64,000 nucleotides of DNA. It comes from Prinia subflava. Lineage: Eukaryota; Chordata; Aves; Passeriformes; Cisticolidae. The position numbers and the translations under genes were made by a program. The stretch is taken from the NCBI RefSeq assembly GCF_021018805.1, contig NC_086258.1, forward strand, positions 8,781,081 through 8,845,080. Reading direction: 5' to 3'. Every line of letters begins with the position of its first letter. The stretch's first letter is position 1. Of this stretch, positions 50,960-61,115 are shown one piece after another. The notes beneath the pieces are model-generated. The model had not been told where the DNA came from. It searched no databases and saw only the letters and a program-made list of their open reading frames with translations.

Positions 50960-51865
50960 GGGGGATGGAGGGATGGAGGGATGGAAGGATGGAGGGAGGG
51001 AGGGAGGGATGGAGGGAGGGATGGAGGGATGGAAGGATGGAGGGATGGAGGGAGGGATGGAGGGAGGGATGGAGGGATGGAGGGATGGAGGGATGGAGGG
51101 ATGGAGAGAGGGAGGGAGGGAGGGAGGGAGGGATGGATGCAGGGATGGAGGGATGCAGGGATGGAGGGAGGGAGGGAGGGAGGGATGCAGGGATGGAGGG
51201 ATGCAGGGATGGAGGGATGGAGGGATGGAGGGATGGAAGGATGGAGGGATGGAGGGATGGAGGGAGGGATGGAGGGATGGAGGGATGGAGGGATGGAGGG
51301 ATGGAGGGATGGAGGGAGGGAGGGAGGGAGGGAGGGAGGGAGGGAGGGAGGGAGGGAGGGAGGGAGGGAGGGAGGGAGGGATGGAGGGAGGGAGGGATGG
51401 AGGGATGCAGGGATGGAGGGATGGAGGGATGGAGGGAGGGATGGAGGGAGGGAGGGAGGGAGGGATGGAGGGATGGAGGGATGGAGGGATGGAGGGATGG
51501 AGGGATGGAGGGATGCAGGGATGGAGGGATGCAGGGATGCAGGGATGCAGGGATGCAGGGATGCAGGGATGGAGGGATGGAGGGATGGAGGGATGCAGGG
51601 ATGCAGGGATGGAGGGATGGAGGGATGGAGGGATGGAGGGAGGGAGGGAGGGAGGGAGGGATGGAGGGATGGAGGGATGGAGGGATGGAGGGATGGAGGG
51701 ATGGAGGGATGCAGGGATGGAGGGATGCAGGGATGCAGGGATGCAGGGATGCAGGGATGCAGGGATGGAGGGATGGAGGGATGGAGGGATGCAGGGATGC
51801 AGGGATGGAGGGATGGAGGGATGGAGGGATGGAGGGATGCAGGGATGGAGGGATGGAGGGATGTG
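50960..51865. repeat. G-rich GGGA/GGAT array (~900 bp)
   Basis: Dense array of GGGATGGA, GGGATGCA and GGGA units in CCDC187 intron 12. It includes a perfect (GGGA)n tract at about 51312-51380. Blocks of GGGATGCA and of GGGATGGA recur in the same order around 51500-51640 and 51700-51860, showing internal duplication of about 190 bp. It is open in all three plus frames, so it gives long glycine/arginine/aspartate-rich translations that are not genes. The G-runs could form G-quadruplexes. Confidence 0.93.
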
Positions 51866-54800
51866 CTGCAGGGTGCTCAGGGCTGGCCAGGGATGGAGGG
51901 CATGGCCACTCCTGCCCGGAGCAAAGGTTTACACAGAACCGAGGGAAAGTTTGTGGCCGAAAGGGTTAAAAGCCGACCAGTAGCGTGCAGACCGCTCTGT
52001 CTGGAGAGATCCCTGCCTGCTCCCACCAAACAGGAGCAGATGGTGCATTGTTTTAAGGGCTTTTCCGAGACAAAAGAACAAGATCAGATAACCTTTCCTC
52101 AAAGAGGGGACTTACAAAAAGCCTTTGCTCTTATTAAGGATTCCTCATTGTTTTCCTCACAACATTTTATACATCATATTGGATTTTGGGGTGGTGGAGA
52201 AGCCAGCATTGTTTACTGTGCCTCTCCCTCCCCCTCAGGGACCAGAAGGGCATCTCAGACGAGTGGGCAGCAAGGCCATTGTCTGAGGTGTTTAACCCAG
52301 CGAAACACAATCTATTTATTTACTATTAATAACCGAGGGCCCCAATTCTACAAGGCCCAACCATCCACAATTCACCACAGCAACAACAGGAGCTGCTGCC
52401 TCGTGTCCCTGCCGGGAGAAACCTTTCCCTTCCCTGAGAATTTGCCAGCCCAAGGCTGCATGGGGAGCATCACTCCCAGCACAGGAGGCACCGAACTGCT
52501 CAACACAATGTGGGGCTGAAATATGGGTCACAAGTGGCTCTGTCCCCACCCCAGCAGGGACATTCAGCCTCGAGGCTGCATTGTCTGCTCCAGGCAGTGC
52601 CCAGCAGTTGGCTCTGTCCTTTCAGGGGACACAGAAGTCACCGTGCACACGCAACACAATGAGGTGTGATCCCACACAATGCACATATTCCCCTTTCAGA
52701 GGGACACACGTCACCTGGCCACCCACTGCTGTGCCAAAAAGAGATTTTCTGTAGTGAACACACTTTAACAAATTAACAAATTTCAATTCAAGCATCTTAA
52801 AGCAGAGAGAAGATATTCACAAAATATTTGTTTGCTGCCTGGGATAAGACAGTGAACTTGTCCTGAGTTGTTGAATTTTCTTTTTAAATACAGCCAGTAT
52901 AAAAACCATAACTGCAAATCCTATAAGCTCATGAACAGAAATTGTCTCCACAGGTAGCATTGGAAGTATTTCTCCTTGCACTTACATGAATTTCTCATCA
53001 GTTTAGGCTCAAAACTTGATATAACCAATGAGCTGATGAGGAAAGGCTTTGTATTTTACACTGCTAGGTAAAATCTTTCTGTCATTCGTGCCAAACCACC
53101 AGGGCTCTCCCACAGGGAGCTGAGGAGATGAGTTACCTTCCTTGCCATTCCAGCATGTCCTCTGAATACAGCCCACAGTATCTAAATTTCTGTATTTCTA
53201 TTAAATAAGAGAACTTTATTTTCCCCTTCCTATAGTCTGGGTAACGGCCTTTGAGCCGGACTGGATTGAATGAGCCAGAAATCTCATTTCATCAGACCAA
53301 ACTTTTTGTCTCCTTTCTTTTTTCTTTTTTGTATTTGAGAGATAACAGCATTTAAGCTGAAATTAATTGTTAAAAAAGTATTTTCTAAATGTTGATGCTT
53401 AATCATGGCTACTGCTTTAAAATAATTTGCATTTGGAAAACAAATGGAATGTTTTCCATCATTCTTGAAATGCAGAATTTTAACCTGAACTACAAGAAAA
53501 ATGTATTTATATGTGTCATCTTTCCTGTAAACTGCTGATTGCCATATTTTCTTGTATCACTAGAGGGAGCTGCCTTCTTGCTTGTAGAAGAGAGAGAAAT
53601 TATTAAATTGGTGGAACAAGCACAGAAATGTACCAGCATAGCTCCAGCTAATTGTGCTGTGATGGGGAGTGTTCAGCTGAGCAGCTCTTTATGTTCCCTC
53701 CCAAATCCCAGGCTGTGTTTTGTATTTCCCACAGCCCCAGCAAGCTCCAGCCCTGCCTCCAGCACCTCTGGAGCTGTCTGCAATGATGCTGTCACTGACA
53801 GAGGGAATTCAGGATAACTGATGAGGAACAGAAGGACCATTCCATGGAAATTCAGGGTTCTGTTTAGGTCCAGGTTCAGCTCTGTTGCTATCCTGAGCCA
53901 AGAGCTGCCCTGCAGCTCTGTGTGGGAAGGGGCAGCAGCAGGGTCAGGCACTGCCATGTGCTGCAACATCTGGCTGGGAGCTGAACTCAGGCCAGCCCTC
54001 CACACCAGAGGATTTAGATATAAACACAAAATATGCAGAGGCCACGAGCAGCAGAGGCCACACTAATCCCCTTGTTTGGTAAGCAGCCACTCTTCGGTGA
54101 CAAGCGGGATACCAGACGTGTTTAGAGAGGAGAGAAGGACCTGCTGGGAGTTACCAAATCTCTTTTCTTCCTCCCCTTTTACCTGCCATCACTGCAGCTC
54201 CTTTCCTGCACAGAGAGTGCTGAAATCTGGGTGGTTTTTCACCTTAGCTGGAGAGCATCCTGAAATAATAAAGCAATTGAGCTAACACGGTAATTTTTGA
54301 GAGGGGAAGGAGTGCACGAATGGGAGCAAGTGGGGCAATTCCTTCTGGATCTGCTCCACTCCACAGCAGCATTTCAGGACATTTTACACCCCATATTCCC
54401 ACACCTCCAGGCAATAATGCAGACAAAGTCGTGCTTACAGCTAAAATTGCAAGTATGTCTTTTTATAATAACTGGGTTGGTCTGATTGCTGACATGGGCA
54501 GAAAGAGAAAAAGCTGTCCTTGAGTAAAGCAGCAGTAAATGCTTCTGCCTTGCTTCAAGTGATTAGAAAAATGAGACTTTTAGCCTGGCTTTTTTAATTA
54601 TATGTCAGGGAGATTCTACAGGGCTTTGCTGAGATTCTGCAGGTGCAGCGGAAAGTGATTTAATAAATAGCATTTTTTTCACCAGGCTGAGTGTATGCAC
54701 ATTGAAGCTATCTGGGTAGGCAGTAAATGCCATTCATCATCACCTAAAAGGACGTGAAGTTTAGCCAGATGGTATTTTCTTTAATGCAGGATGTTGCAAC

Positions 54801-55399
54801 ACACGAAATGCATCTGGAAATAGCCACAATTAGGAAAATTACATTCAAAAGGAGGAAAAAAAGATCAGAGCAAACTTTTTAATCACTTTGAGGTCAATAG
54901 CACTGGTTGGGCTTTGGTCAGAAGAACAAGAGCATTGTTCAGTTTGAGGGACAAATTGAAAATATTTATCAGGTTTTAAATTAAATCCTAATAGATGATC
55001 ATATTTCTGATTGGCCCAGATATTAGTATTAAAAGCTGCTCAGACAACTTAGCATCAATAAATATACCCTGAAACTTTTTAAAATAGAATTACCTTATTT
55101 GTTAGTATTGAAGGAAAGTGCTGTCTGTGAACCCACTAAAGAATTGTTCACATGTCTTTTTTCCTATTGCATTGCATAAAACCACTAATAAAACTTCTAT
55201 GTACAAAACCCAGTTTTTTCATCCACTCCATTTGCCTAAATAGGTCATTGCACAAAATCATCTCTCGTTAACTGTCATTAAAGAGTCTGACTCAGTCCTC
55301 AAAATTAGAAAGACTGGCTAGAATGAAAATTCTTTCTAAAAAGATGAACTCTTCATTTGGCATGTCTAGATAATTTAGTATGATTTTGCCTTTTCAAAG
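51866..55399. other. CCDC187 intron 12, remainder
   Basis: About 3.5 kb of non-coding sequence. The exon-like frame near 53564-53660 (REIIKLVEQAQK) has a fair acceptor, but its phase fits neither exon 12 nor exon 14, and it lacks a donor. Nothing else is recognised. Confidence 0.65.
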
Positions 55400-55509
55400 C
55401 ACCCTCCAAAACCAGGAAAGGCCCATTACCAAAATAAAGGATGAGATTTCTATCCAGTCTGTTGACTCCAAAAAGGAGAGGGTTAAGAGAAGCCTTGTAT
55501 GGTATCACT
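55400..55509 (+). CDS. CCDC187: CCDC187 exon 13 (tentative)
   Basis: Acceptor TTTTGCCTTTTCAAAG ends at 55399. The exon encodes TLQNQERPITKIKDEISIQS followed by VDSKKERVKRSLVWYH, a charged, probably helical segment. The proposed donor, CACT|GTAGGA at 55510, is weak, because the last exon base is T rather than G. It is the only nearby donor I found that gives the one-base carry-over required by exon 14, and the entry phase fits exon 12 exactly. No other exon in the 5.8-kb gap satisfies both phases. Confidence 0.52.
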
Positions 55510-56607
55510 GTAGGAGGAAAATGAAATCTGCAATCAAGTTGTTTATAAAAACAGAGCAGCATTCTGATAGAAAATCTGCACCAGGCTCAAAGATTTAATA
55601 TTTTATTTCACTCACACCCACATAAACACAAAACCCATCCTGATATGCAAACAAGCCCATCTCTCTGCTCCTTCTGTGTTACAGACCCTTCAGTCTGTAA
55701 AGCAAAAACAAACTCTGCATGTCATGGGCTTATCCTGCACCACGGGGTAATTTGGATTCAGGTGACCTGGATAGAGACAGAGATTTGATCTCAAGTTTTC
55801 AAGTCAAACCTATTTCTATTTATGACCCACACTTCCATTCTTTTATGACTCTGGTTGCTGTGACAGTGGCACAGCACAGAATAAACACACAACCTGTTTG
55901 CATAAGCTGAGCAATTCATCTGAGAAGCTCAAGCAGCCAAGAACATTTCTCTGGTAAACATAATATCAGCTGCATTGTCACACACGGGCAGGGGAGGGGC
56001 AAGAGGGAAGAAGCAGTGAAAAATGTGAACCTGGAGCAAGAGATAAAACTTCCCCACTTTAAAATGAAAGCTTTTTTCCAGGGGTTTGTGTGGCCCTGCA
56101 AGAAAAGAGAGAGGAACCAGCCTGCACCCCAGTACAGATGGAGGGGACATGCAGGATACTGCTCGAGTTCCTAAAGAAGTGACCTTTTGTCACACGGGAA
56201 ACCCTGTCACAAAACTGGGAAGTTTTTCTTTTGTGCCCTGGCTCTGGTCCTGTTATTGCAGCAAAGGAGCAGTGGGACCAAGAGTGACAGTAACCCACAC
56301 TGAAATTCAGGCTTAGAACAGGAATTGTTCCTCATTCCTCCTCTCCTGGCATAGACCTTTAAGTCCTGACAGTTCCCAACACTTGCACGATTTGCTGACA
56401 CATTTCTTGACAGGATGTAGGTACTGACATTTTCCTTCTATAGTTATGGTAGAAGAAGTAAATGTATGCAGAGAAATTATTTCAGGAATAAAGGCAGATG
56501 TCAGATTTGGGAGGCTTCCAAAAATAGGCCCAGAGAGGATTGGAAAGCAAAATGCAGTTGGAACAATGGACACATTCCCCTTGTAATGATCCCCTAAACT
56601 TCTGCAG

Positions 56608-56705
56608 GTGAGGGAGTTTTTGGTGCCACAGAGCTGGAAGACAAACACAGGAGCCACCTGGACATTCTGAGGCAAACCTCCCTACTACTGGCTCACAAAC
56701 TGAAG
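56608..56705 (+). CDS. CCDC187: CCDC187 exon 14 (start of central coiled coil)
   Basis: Acceptor CCTAAACTTCTGCAG ends at 56607 and donor TGAAG|GTCAGT begins at 56706. The exon encodes EGVFGATELEDKHRSHLDIL followed by RQTSLLLAHKLK. CEP350 has a similar region, from memory AELSYLNAIEESVRQL...ISLAQ, just before its central coiled coil. It enters with two bases and leaves in phase 0. The short intron that follows (56706-57056) shows nothing else. Confidence 0.82.
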
Positions 56706-57056
56706 GTCAGTGGGACACTGTGTACCCAGAAAAGGGAATTAATTCCAGTTCTGCTGTCCCGGGTGGAAAGATGTTCCCTATCCCCTGGTTCAGGTGTGCT
56801 TAGGCCATCACCAGCTGATCTCAGTCAGGGCTATAAACCCCATGGACTATAAAAGTGAGGTGCCAGGCCAGATTTGCTTTTTGGTGACCTTGGTGTGGCT
56901 CTGGTGGGTGAGGAGATGTTGCTGTGCTGCAGCTGAAGCAGCAGGATGTGGCAGGAGCTGCCTGGGTGTCTCCTGTCCTGCCCTTTGTCCCCAGCTCTCA
57001 GGTGTTGTGTCACCTGGTTAAAGATATCTTTTATAATGTGGCATTTCCTAACACAG

Positions 57057-57167
57057 CTCCAGCAGAAACAGCAGAAATATCAGCTTCTGGTGCTGAGGGA
57101 GAAAGCAAAGCAAGAGGTTGAGGAAAGCCACAGGTTTTTGAGGGACCTGCTGCAGCTCAGTTCAGAG
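57057..57167 (+). CDS. CCDC187: CCDC187 exon 15 (coiled coil)
   Basis: Acceptor TTTCCTAACACAG ends at 57056 and donor CAGAG|GTAAGT begins at 57168. The exon encodes LQQKQQKYQLLVLREKAKQE followed by VEESHRFLRDLLQLSSE. This is a clear heptad-like coiled coil matching the CEP350 segment with LLRLREKALKEKTKAEL. The 37 codons are in phase 0 at both ends, so this exon could be skipped without a frameshift. Confidence 0.9.
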
Positions 57168-57436
57168 GTAAGTTATGATTTCAGATCCTGGGTTAATGCC
57201 TCTAGGCCCCCACTCTCATGAGCCCAGTTCTAAATACTCAGCAATCTGTGAGCTGCTGTACCACCTTACCCTCACATGCCCACAGAGTTTTCTCCCAGCC
57301 CAATAATTAAACTCTTTAAGAATTGTTGGCATAGGAAAAGCATTATCTACAACCAGGGGCTTTCCAAAGGCAGGGAAAAAAGGGTTAAACGTTTTGCTTT
57401 TCAAATAGGTCATTGTGACGATTTCTGTGTGTGCAG

Positions 57437-57540
57437 GACAGCAGGAGTTCCAAAAGCAATGATCCTCCTGTGACAGGACCCTACCACGCAGAGCAGACAC
57501 TGAGAGGACACAGGCTGGAAGGTGACATTGCTGCTGGCAG
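57437..57540 (+). CDS. CCDC187: CCDC187 exon 16
   Basis: Acceptor TTTCTGTGTGTGCAG ends at 57436 and donor GGCAG|GTACAG begins at 57541. The exon encodes DSRSSKSNDPPVTGPYHAEQ followed by TLRGHRLEGDIAAG. It is a hydrophilic loop interrupting the coiled coil, leaving AG to be completed as AGT by exon 17. Assignment rests on splice sites and on phase. Confidence 0.78.
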
Positions 57541-57652
57541 GTACAGGGGACAGGATACAGCCAGACACTCCAAGGATTTGGCCTCTGGTTTGACTATATT
57601 CATTTTTTGGGGCACTAAATCTGACTCTGATTCTCATCCTTGTGATCTCCAG

Positions 57653-57737
57653 TGTTTTGGAAAACCAAGATAATACTGGAGCATCTGCCACAGCAGCAAA
57701 GCAGCACAAAATCCTGATGGAGCTGAGACAGGAGCAG
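57653..57737 (+). CDS. CCDC187: CCDC187 exon 17 (coiled coil)
   Basis: Acceptor CTTGTGATCTCCAG ends at 57652 and donor GAGCAG|GTAATG begins at 57738. The exon encodes VLENQDNTGASATAAKQHKI followed by LMELRQEQ. The end continues directly into AEIQHLQ of exon 18 and corresponds to CEP350 KKQRGLLLRLQQEKAEIKRLQ. It leaves in phase 0. The intron to 58493 shows only A/T-rich tracts. Confidence 0.85.
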
Positions 57738-58493
57738 GTAATGCTGCAGTGAGAGGAGCTGGGATTCATCTCATATCCACAGGGAGGTGTCTGGAGTTGA
57801 CTGGAGCAAGTGGGGTTGGTGTTAAAAAAAAATAAAAAAAATTTTAAAAAAATCACTTTGCATCCATTATTCTGCATGTTTCCTACATCCCCACAGTGAG
57901 GTGGGTTTTGTGCCAAAGTCAGCAGTCTGTAAATCTTGGATAAAAGAAAACATCTTTTTTTTTTTTCTCTTCTGCTAACCTCACTGTTATTGTGGGTTTT
58001 TCTATTTATGCCATAACAAACAGGTCATATAATGTAGGTTTCCACTGATTTATGCTTGTGATGTTGAAATATATTAAATTAATCTGACAGATAATTTTAT
58101 AGTCTCAGTTATTCTGCTATGCATGGTTCACAGTTACACTTGGTACTCAGAAAATTTCTGTCCTGCTCCTTAAGTAGTACGAGCCTCTTGTTTAAGTAAA
58201 GAAATTCCTAGTGCAAACCACAAGCACCCTGTAGTTCTGAATGATCTGAAGACAATTCATTTTTAAAGGTCACACCATTTCCCACCCCATCAAAACATCC
58301 CTTTAACAGTCATCAATTTTCACAGGTGAAACCTGCAAATTTTTTATAAGAAAGGGAAAAACCTACATATTGAATTTCCAGGGTATTTTGAGATTAAAAG
58401 TGCCCTATATTAAGAAACATTATACATATTTTTAAGTGTAGTTCTTTGTTATCTTCACTCTGTTATGATCCTTTCTTTCTCTGCTTTGTGTAG

Positions 58494-58708
58494 GCAGAAA
58501 TCCAGCACCTGCAAAACATCCACAGGGCAGCCCATCAAGAAAGGAAGCTTTTATTAAAGCAGCAGAGAGAAATCCTAATGATGCAGCATTCAACAGCACA
58601 ACTCCAGGAAAAGCTGCACAGTTTGGCTGGGAAAAAGGAGGTTATTAAGTCAGGGAGTAAAGACAATTGTGTTCAGCTAAAGCATAAAAAGAGCAAGAAT
58701 TATGAGGG
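58494..58708 (+). CDS. CCDC187: CCDC187 exon 18 (coiled-coil core)
   Basis: Acceptor TCTCTGCTTTGTGTAG ends at 58493 and donor GAGG|GTGAGT begins at 58709. The exon encodes AEIQHLQNIHRAAHQERKLL, LKQQREILMMQHSTAQLQEK and LHSLAGKK, and ends in a basic KHKKSKNYEG tail. It matches the CEP350 block ERQLILKQQEEIEKIRQTTI ... KLQEKL almost residue for residue in spacing, which is strong evidence for family membership. It leaves two bases. The 1.1-kb intron that follows (58709-59851) has no recognised element. Confidence 0.93.
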
Positions 58709-59851
58709 GTGAGTAAAACCTTTCTCAGTGATTGCTGAAGGTAAGACCAGATCCGGTGGAGAAGATGCAGACATGTATCTCCTAGATAATTGTGTGAGCT
58801 TTAGATACTCCAAAGAGGAAGTTTATAAAGATGATAAATTTTTAAGACTTCTGTGTTCAAGAAATTGATTAATCAGGATCACTGCTTATCATTCTGTCCT
58901 AAATGGTGAGTTCCTCAGGGCACCTTTCATGATGCCACACAACTGCTAATGATAATTCATGTTTTCATGGTGGCTTTTAACTACAAACTCAAACCACTTT
59001 GCAACTATATATTAATTAGGCTTCACAAAACCCATATGGAATAAGTGGAAATGTATTGATTTAATTGGTGAAATTCACTCCTTTGTCACCCTCTGAGCCT
59101 CTGTATCACTCAGCCCCTCAGAGCTGGTCTGTGCTTCACAGAGGGTTTAACCCCAGAAGGATTTTGTAATACACAGGGCTAAATTTTAGGCTTAAACTGA
59201 AGTGCAGAGGTGCCATGTAAAATCCTACAGTGAGATATAATTCAGGAGTTTAGTCAGACTGAGAAATCCCCATCCTGCTGTTCCTCAGGAGCTGTATCCC
59301 CTGCATCCCTGTCTGCTTCCCACGGAGCAGTGTGAATGAGAACCCCACGGCATCCACACTGCTCAGAACAAAAATCTAGTTTGCTTCAGGGAGAGAAAAA
59401 GCAGTTAGAGACATATATTTATCTATGTGAATTAAAACCTCCTTTCATTCAGTGTTACCCAGAGCTTTAGCAGGGTGGTGAGTCAGGTTTGTGCATTTAC
59501 TTAAAGTCCCCACAGGGGAAGGCTTTCAAATAAATCCCTGCATGGAACTGATCTATAATTCATGGTGTTATTGATTACAAGTCAGAGAAATCTTTAAAAG
59601 GTTTCTTGGCTGTGCTTTCACTTCTTATTACTGACAAGGCTGCTCGTAGGAGAACAGTGAATATTGGTGTCAGTCTGGAGCAGCCAGGGGCTGGTGGAAC
59701 TCAAATGCACCCAAATTCTGGCTGATTGTCCATAGATCTCTGTCCTGTGTAGGAGTGCAGGGTGGTGATTATGCTATTTATTCACTTGCATGGGTATGTT
59801 CGTATTTTATACTGATCAGGAATGATACATTCCATGTCTAAATCTTTACAG

Positions 59852-60035
59852 CTTTTCTACTGAGAACAAGGAGTCACTGGTACAACACCAGAAACAGGTG
59901 GAGGAGTTCCTGGGTTTGGAGCAGTCCTTTAATGCTCAGGATAATGTTTTCTTACCTCTGGAATCTACAAATTTAGCTGGAATGGAACCTCTAGCCACAC
60001 TGACTAGAAGAAAAGATCAAAAGTGTGTATTTCTG
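59852..60035 (+). CDS. CCDC187: CCDC187 exon 19
   Basis: Acceptor AAATCTTTACAG ends at 59851 and donor TTCTG|GTAAGG begins at 60036. The exon encodes FSTENKESLVQHQKQVEEFL, GLEQSFNAQDNVFLPLESTN and LAGMEPLATLTRRKDQKCVF. Moderately conserved-looking linker. The second CEP350 coiled coil (LKDELRKRKSVVNQLKKEQK) is not evident here, so this part of the protein appears shortened relative to CEP350. It leaves in phase 0. Confidence 0.83.
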
Positions 60036-60221
60036 GTAAGGACCACCTCTGGAATTCCATTAGTGCCTAAAGAAAGGGTGTCCCAGATTATATTTGCCTT
60101 AAAATAGGACCAGCACAAGACTCATCTGGCACTTAGGAACATGAAGTCAAAATAAGTGTGTTGCTTATGTGCACTTTTTCCTTAAGCCATTAACTCTGTC
60201 TCCTAAATATTTACATTCTAG

Positions 60222-60384
60222 GAATCTGTGCTGGAGGAAGAAGGACTTCTTTCAAACCCTGATCCTAAAAATCATGAAGATATTAATCCATGTGGCAGAA
60301 AGTACCCAGAGAAAGGCTTGGGGATGCTTCCTACTTGGAGTAACTTATGCCTGGTTCAGGCAGAAAATACTCTTGAAGGAACAG
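60222..60384 (+). CDS. CCDC187: CCDC187 exon 20
   Basis: Acceptor TATTTACATTCTAG ends at 60221 and donor GAACAG|GTCAAT begins at 60385. The exon encodes ESVLEEEGLLSNPDPKNHED, INPCGRKYPEKGLGMLPTWS and NLCLVQAENTLEGT. Acidic, probably disordered. It leaves one base, G, which combines with TT of exon 21 to give Val. Confidence 0.83.
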
Positions 60385-61115
60385 GTCAATCATATTTAAT
60401 GCTATTATGTCCAATCTGTTTCAACTACTTCAATCAAATTTTAATCCAGACAGAAAGAGAGACAATCTTCTCATTTATTACCCAAGTGTCTTGCTCGCTA
60501 TAGCCAATGTATAAATCACTGCTGGGCAAGATAGTGGGGATCTCTCAGAGGTTTATTAAGAGATATCATTATACTGCTTCCCCAGAACAAAATTATAACT
60601 TACTCTGATTGTGTCATTAACAATTTGCTCTCTTTTGATACAGTTTTTCAAGAATTTGAGGCTGTTCTTTTCAAAAGAACATAGATCAGTTGGAGATAGA
60701 CTTGAACAGGACATGCTGGAGTTATTTTTGTTTCCAGGTTTTATCCTCAGTTCTTATTTCTTACTCTCAGTAGGAGAGGTGAAAAATAAAAGTGTTTATA
60801 TATGAGTCAGTTATCTCATTTACATAGTTCTGGGTGTGCATAATCTCTGTAATATAAATATTTATTTACTGTGGCAATATTTCCTATTTCTGTCATTTCT
60901 CTAATGAACCATCTTTCTGCATTTCATAGAATCACAGAAAACCCTGATTTGGAAGGGACTCACAAGGATCATAAAGTCCAATTCCTAATTTACTCCTAGG
61001 TATAGTGGAGGAGCAAGATAGATTTGTGTATCCTAAGTGATCTATCAGCAAGCTCTTCTATAAAATATTTTGTTTAAATGCTGATTTTTTAAAAAAAATC
61101 TTTTAAATATTCTAG
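60385..61115. other. CCDC187 intron 20
   Basis: A 731-bp A/T-rich intron containing one reversed CR1 end (60925-60990). Confidence 0.8.
60925..60990 (-). mobile_element. CR1 LINE 3'-end fragment
   Basis: CATAGAATCACAGAAAACCC, then GATTTGGAAGGGACTCACAA, then GGATCATAAAGTCCAATTCC, is the reverse complement of the avian CR1 3' terminus (consensus recalled as ATAGAATCATAGAAT...TTGGAAGGGACC...GATCAT...GTCCAACC). It lies antisense to CCDC187 in intron 20. Confidence 0.85.

Noticed and set aside
50753..52519. 588-codon plus-strand frame rich in Gly-Met-Glu-Gly-Trp-Arg-Asp
   Set aside because: By-product of the GGGATGGA array, open in all three plus frames; CCDC187 exon 12 overlaps its left end in a different frame.
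53539..53817. Exon-like frame with REIIKLVEQAQK
   Set aside because: The acceptor is acceptable, but its phase fits neither exon 12 nor exon 14 and no donor follows.
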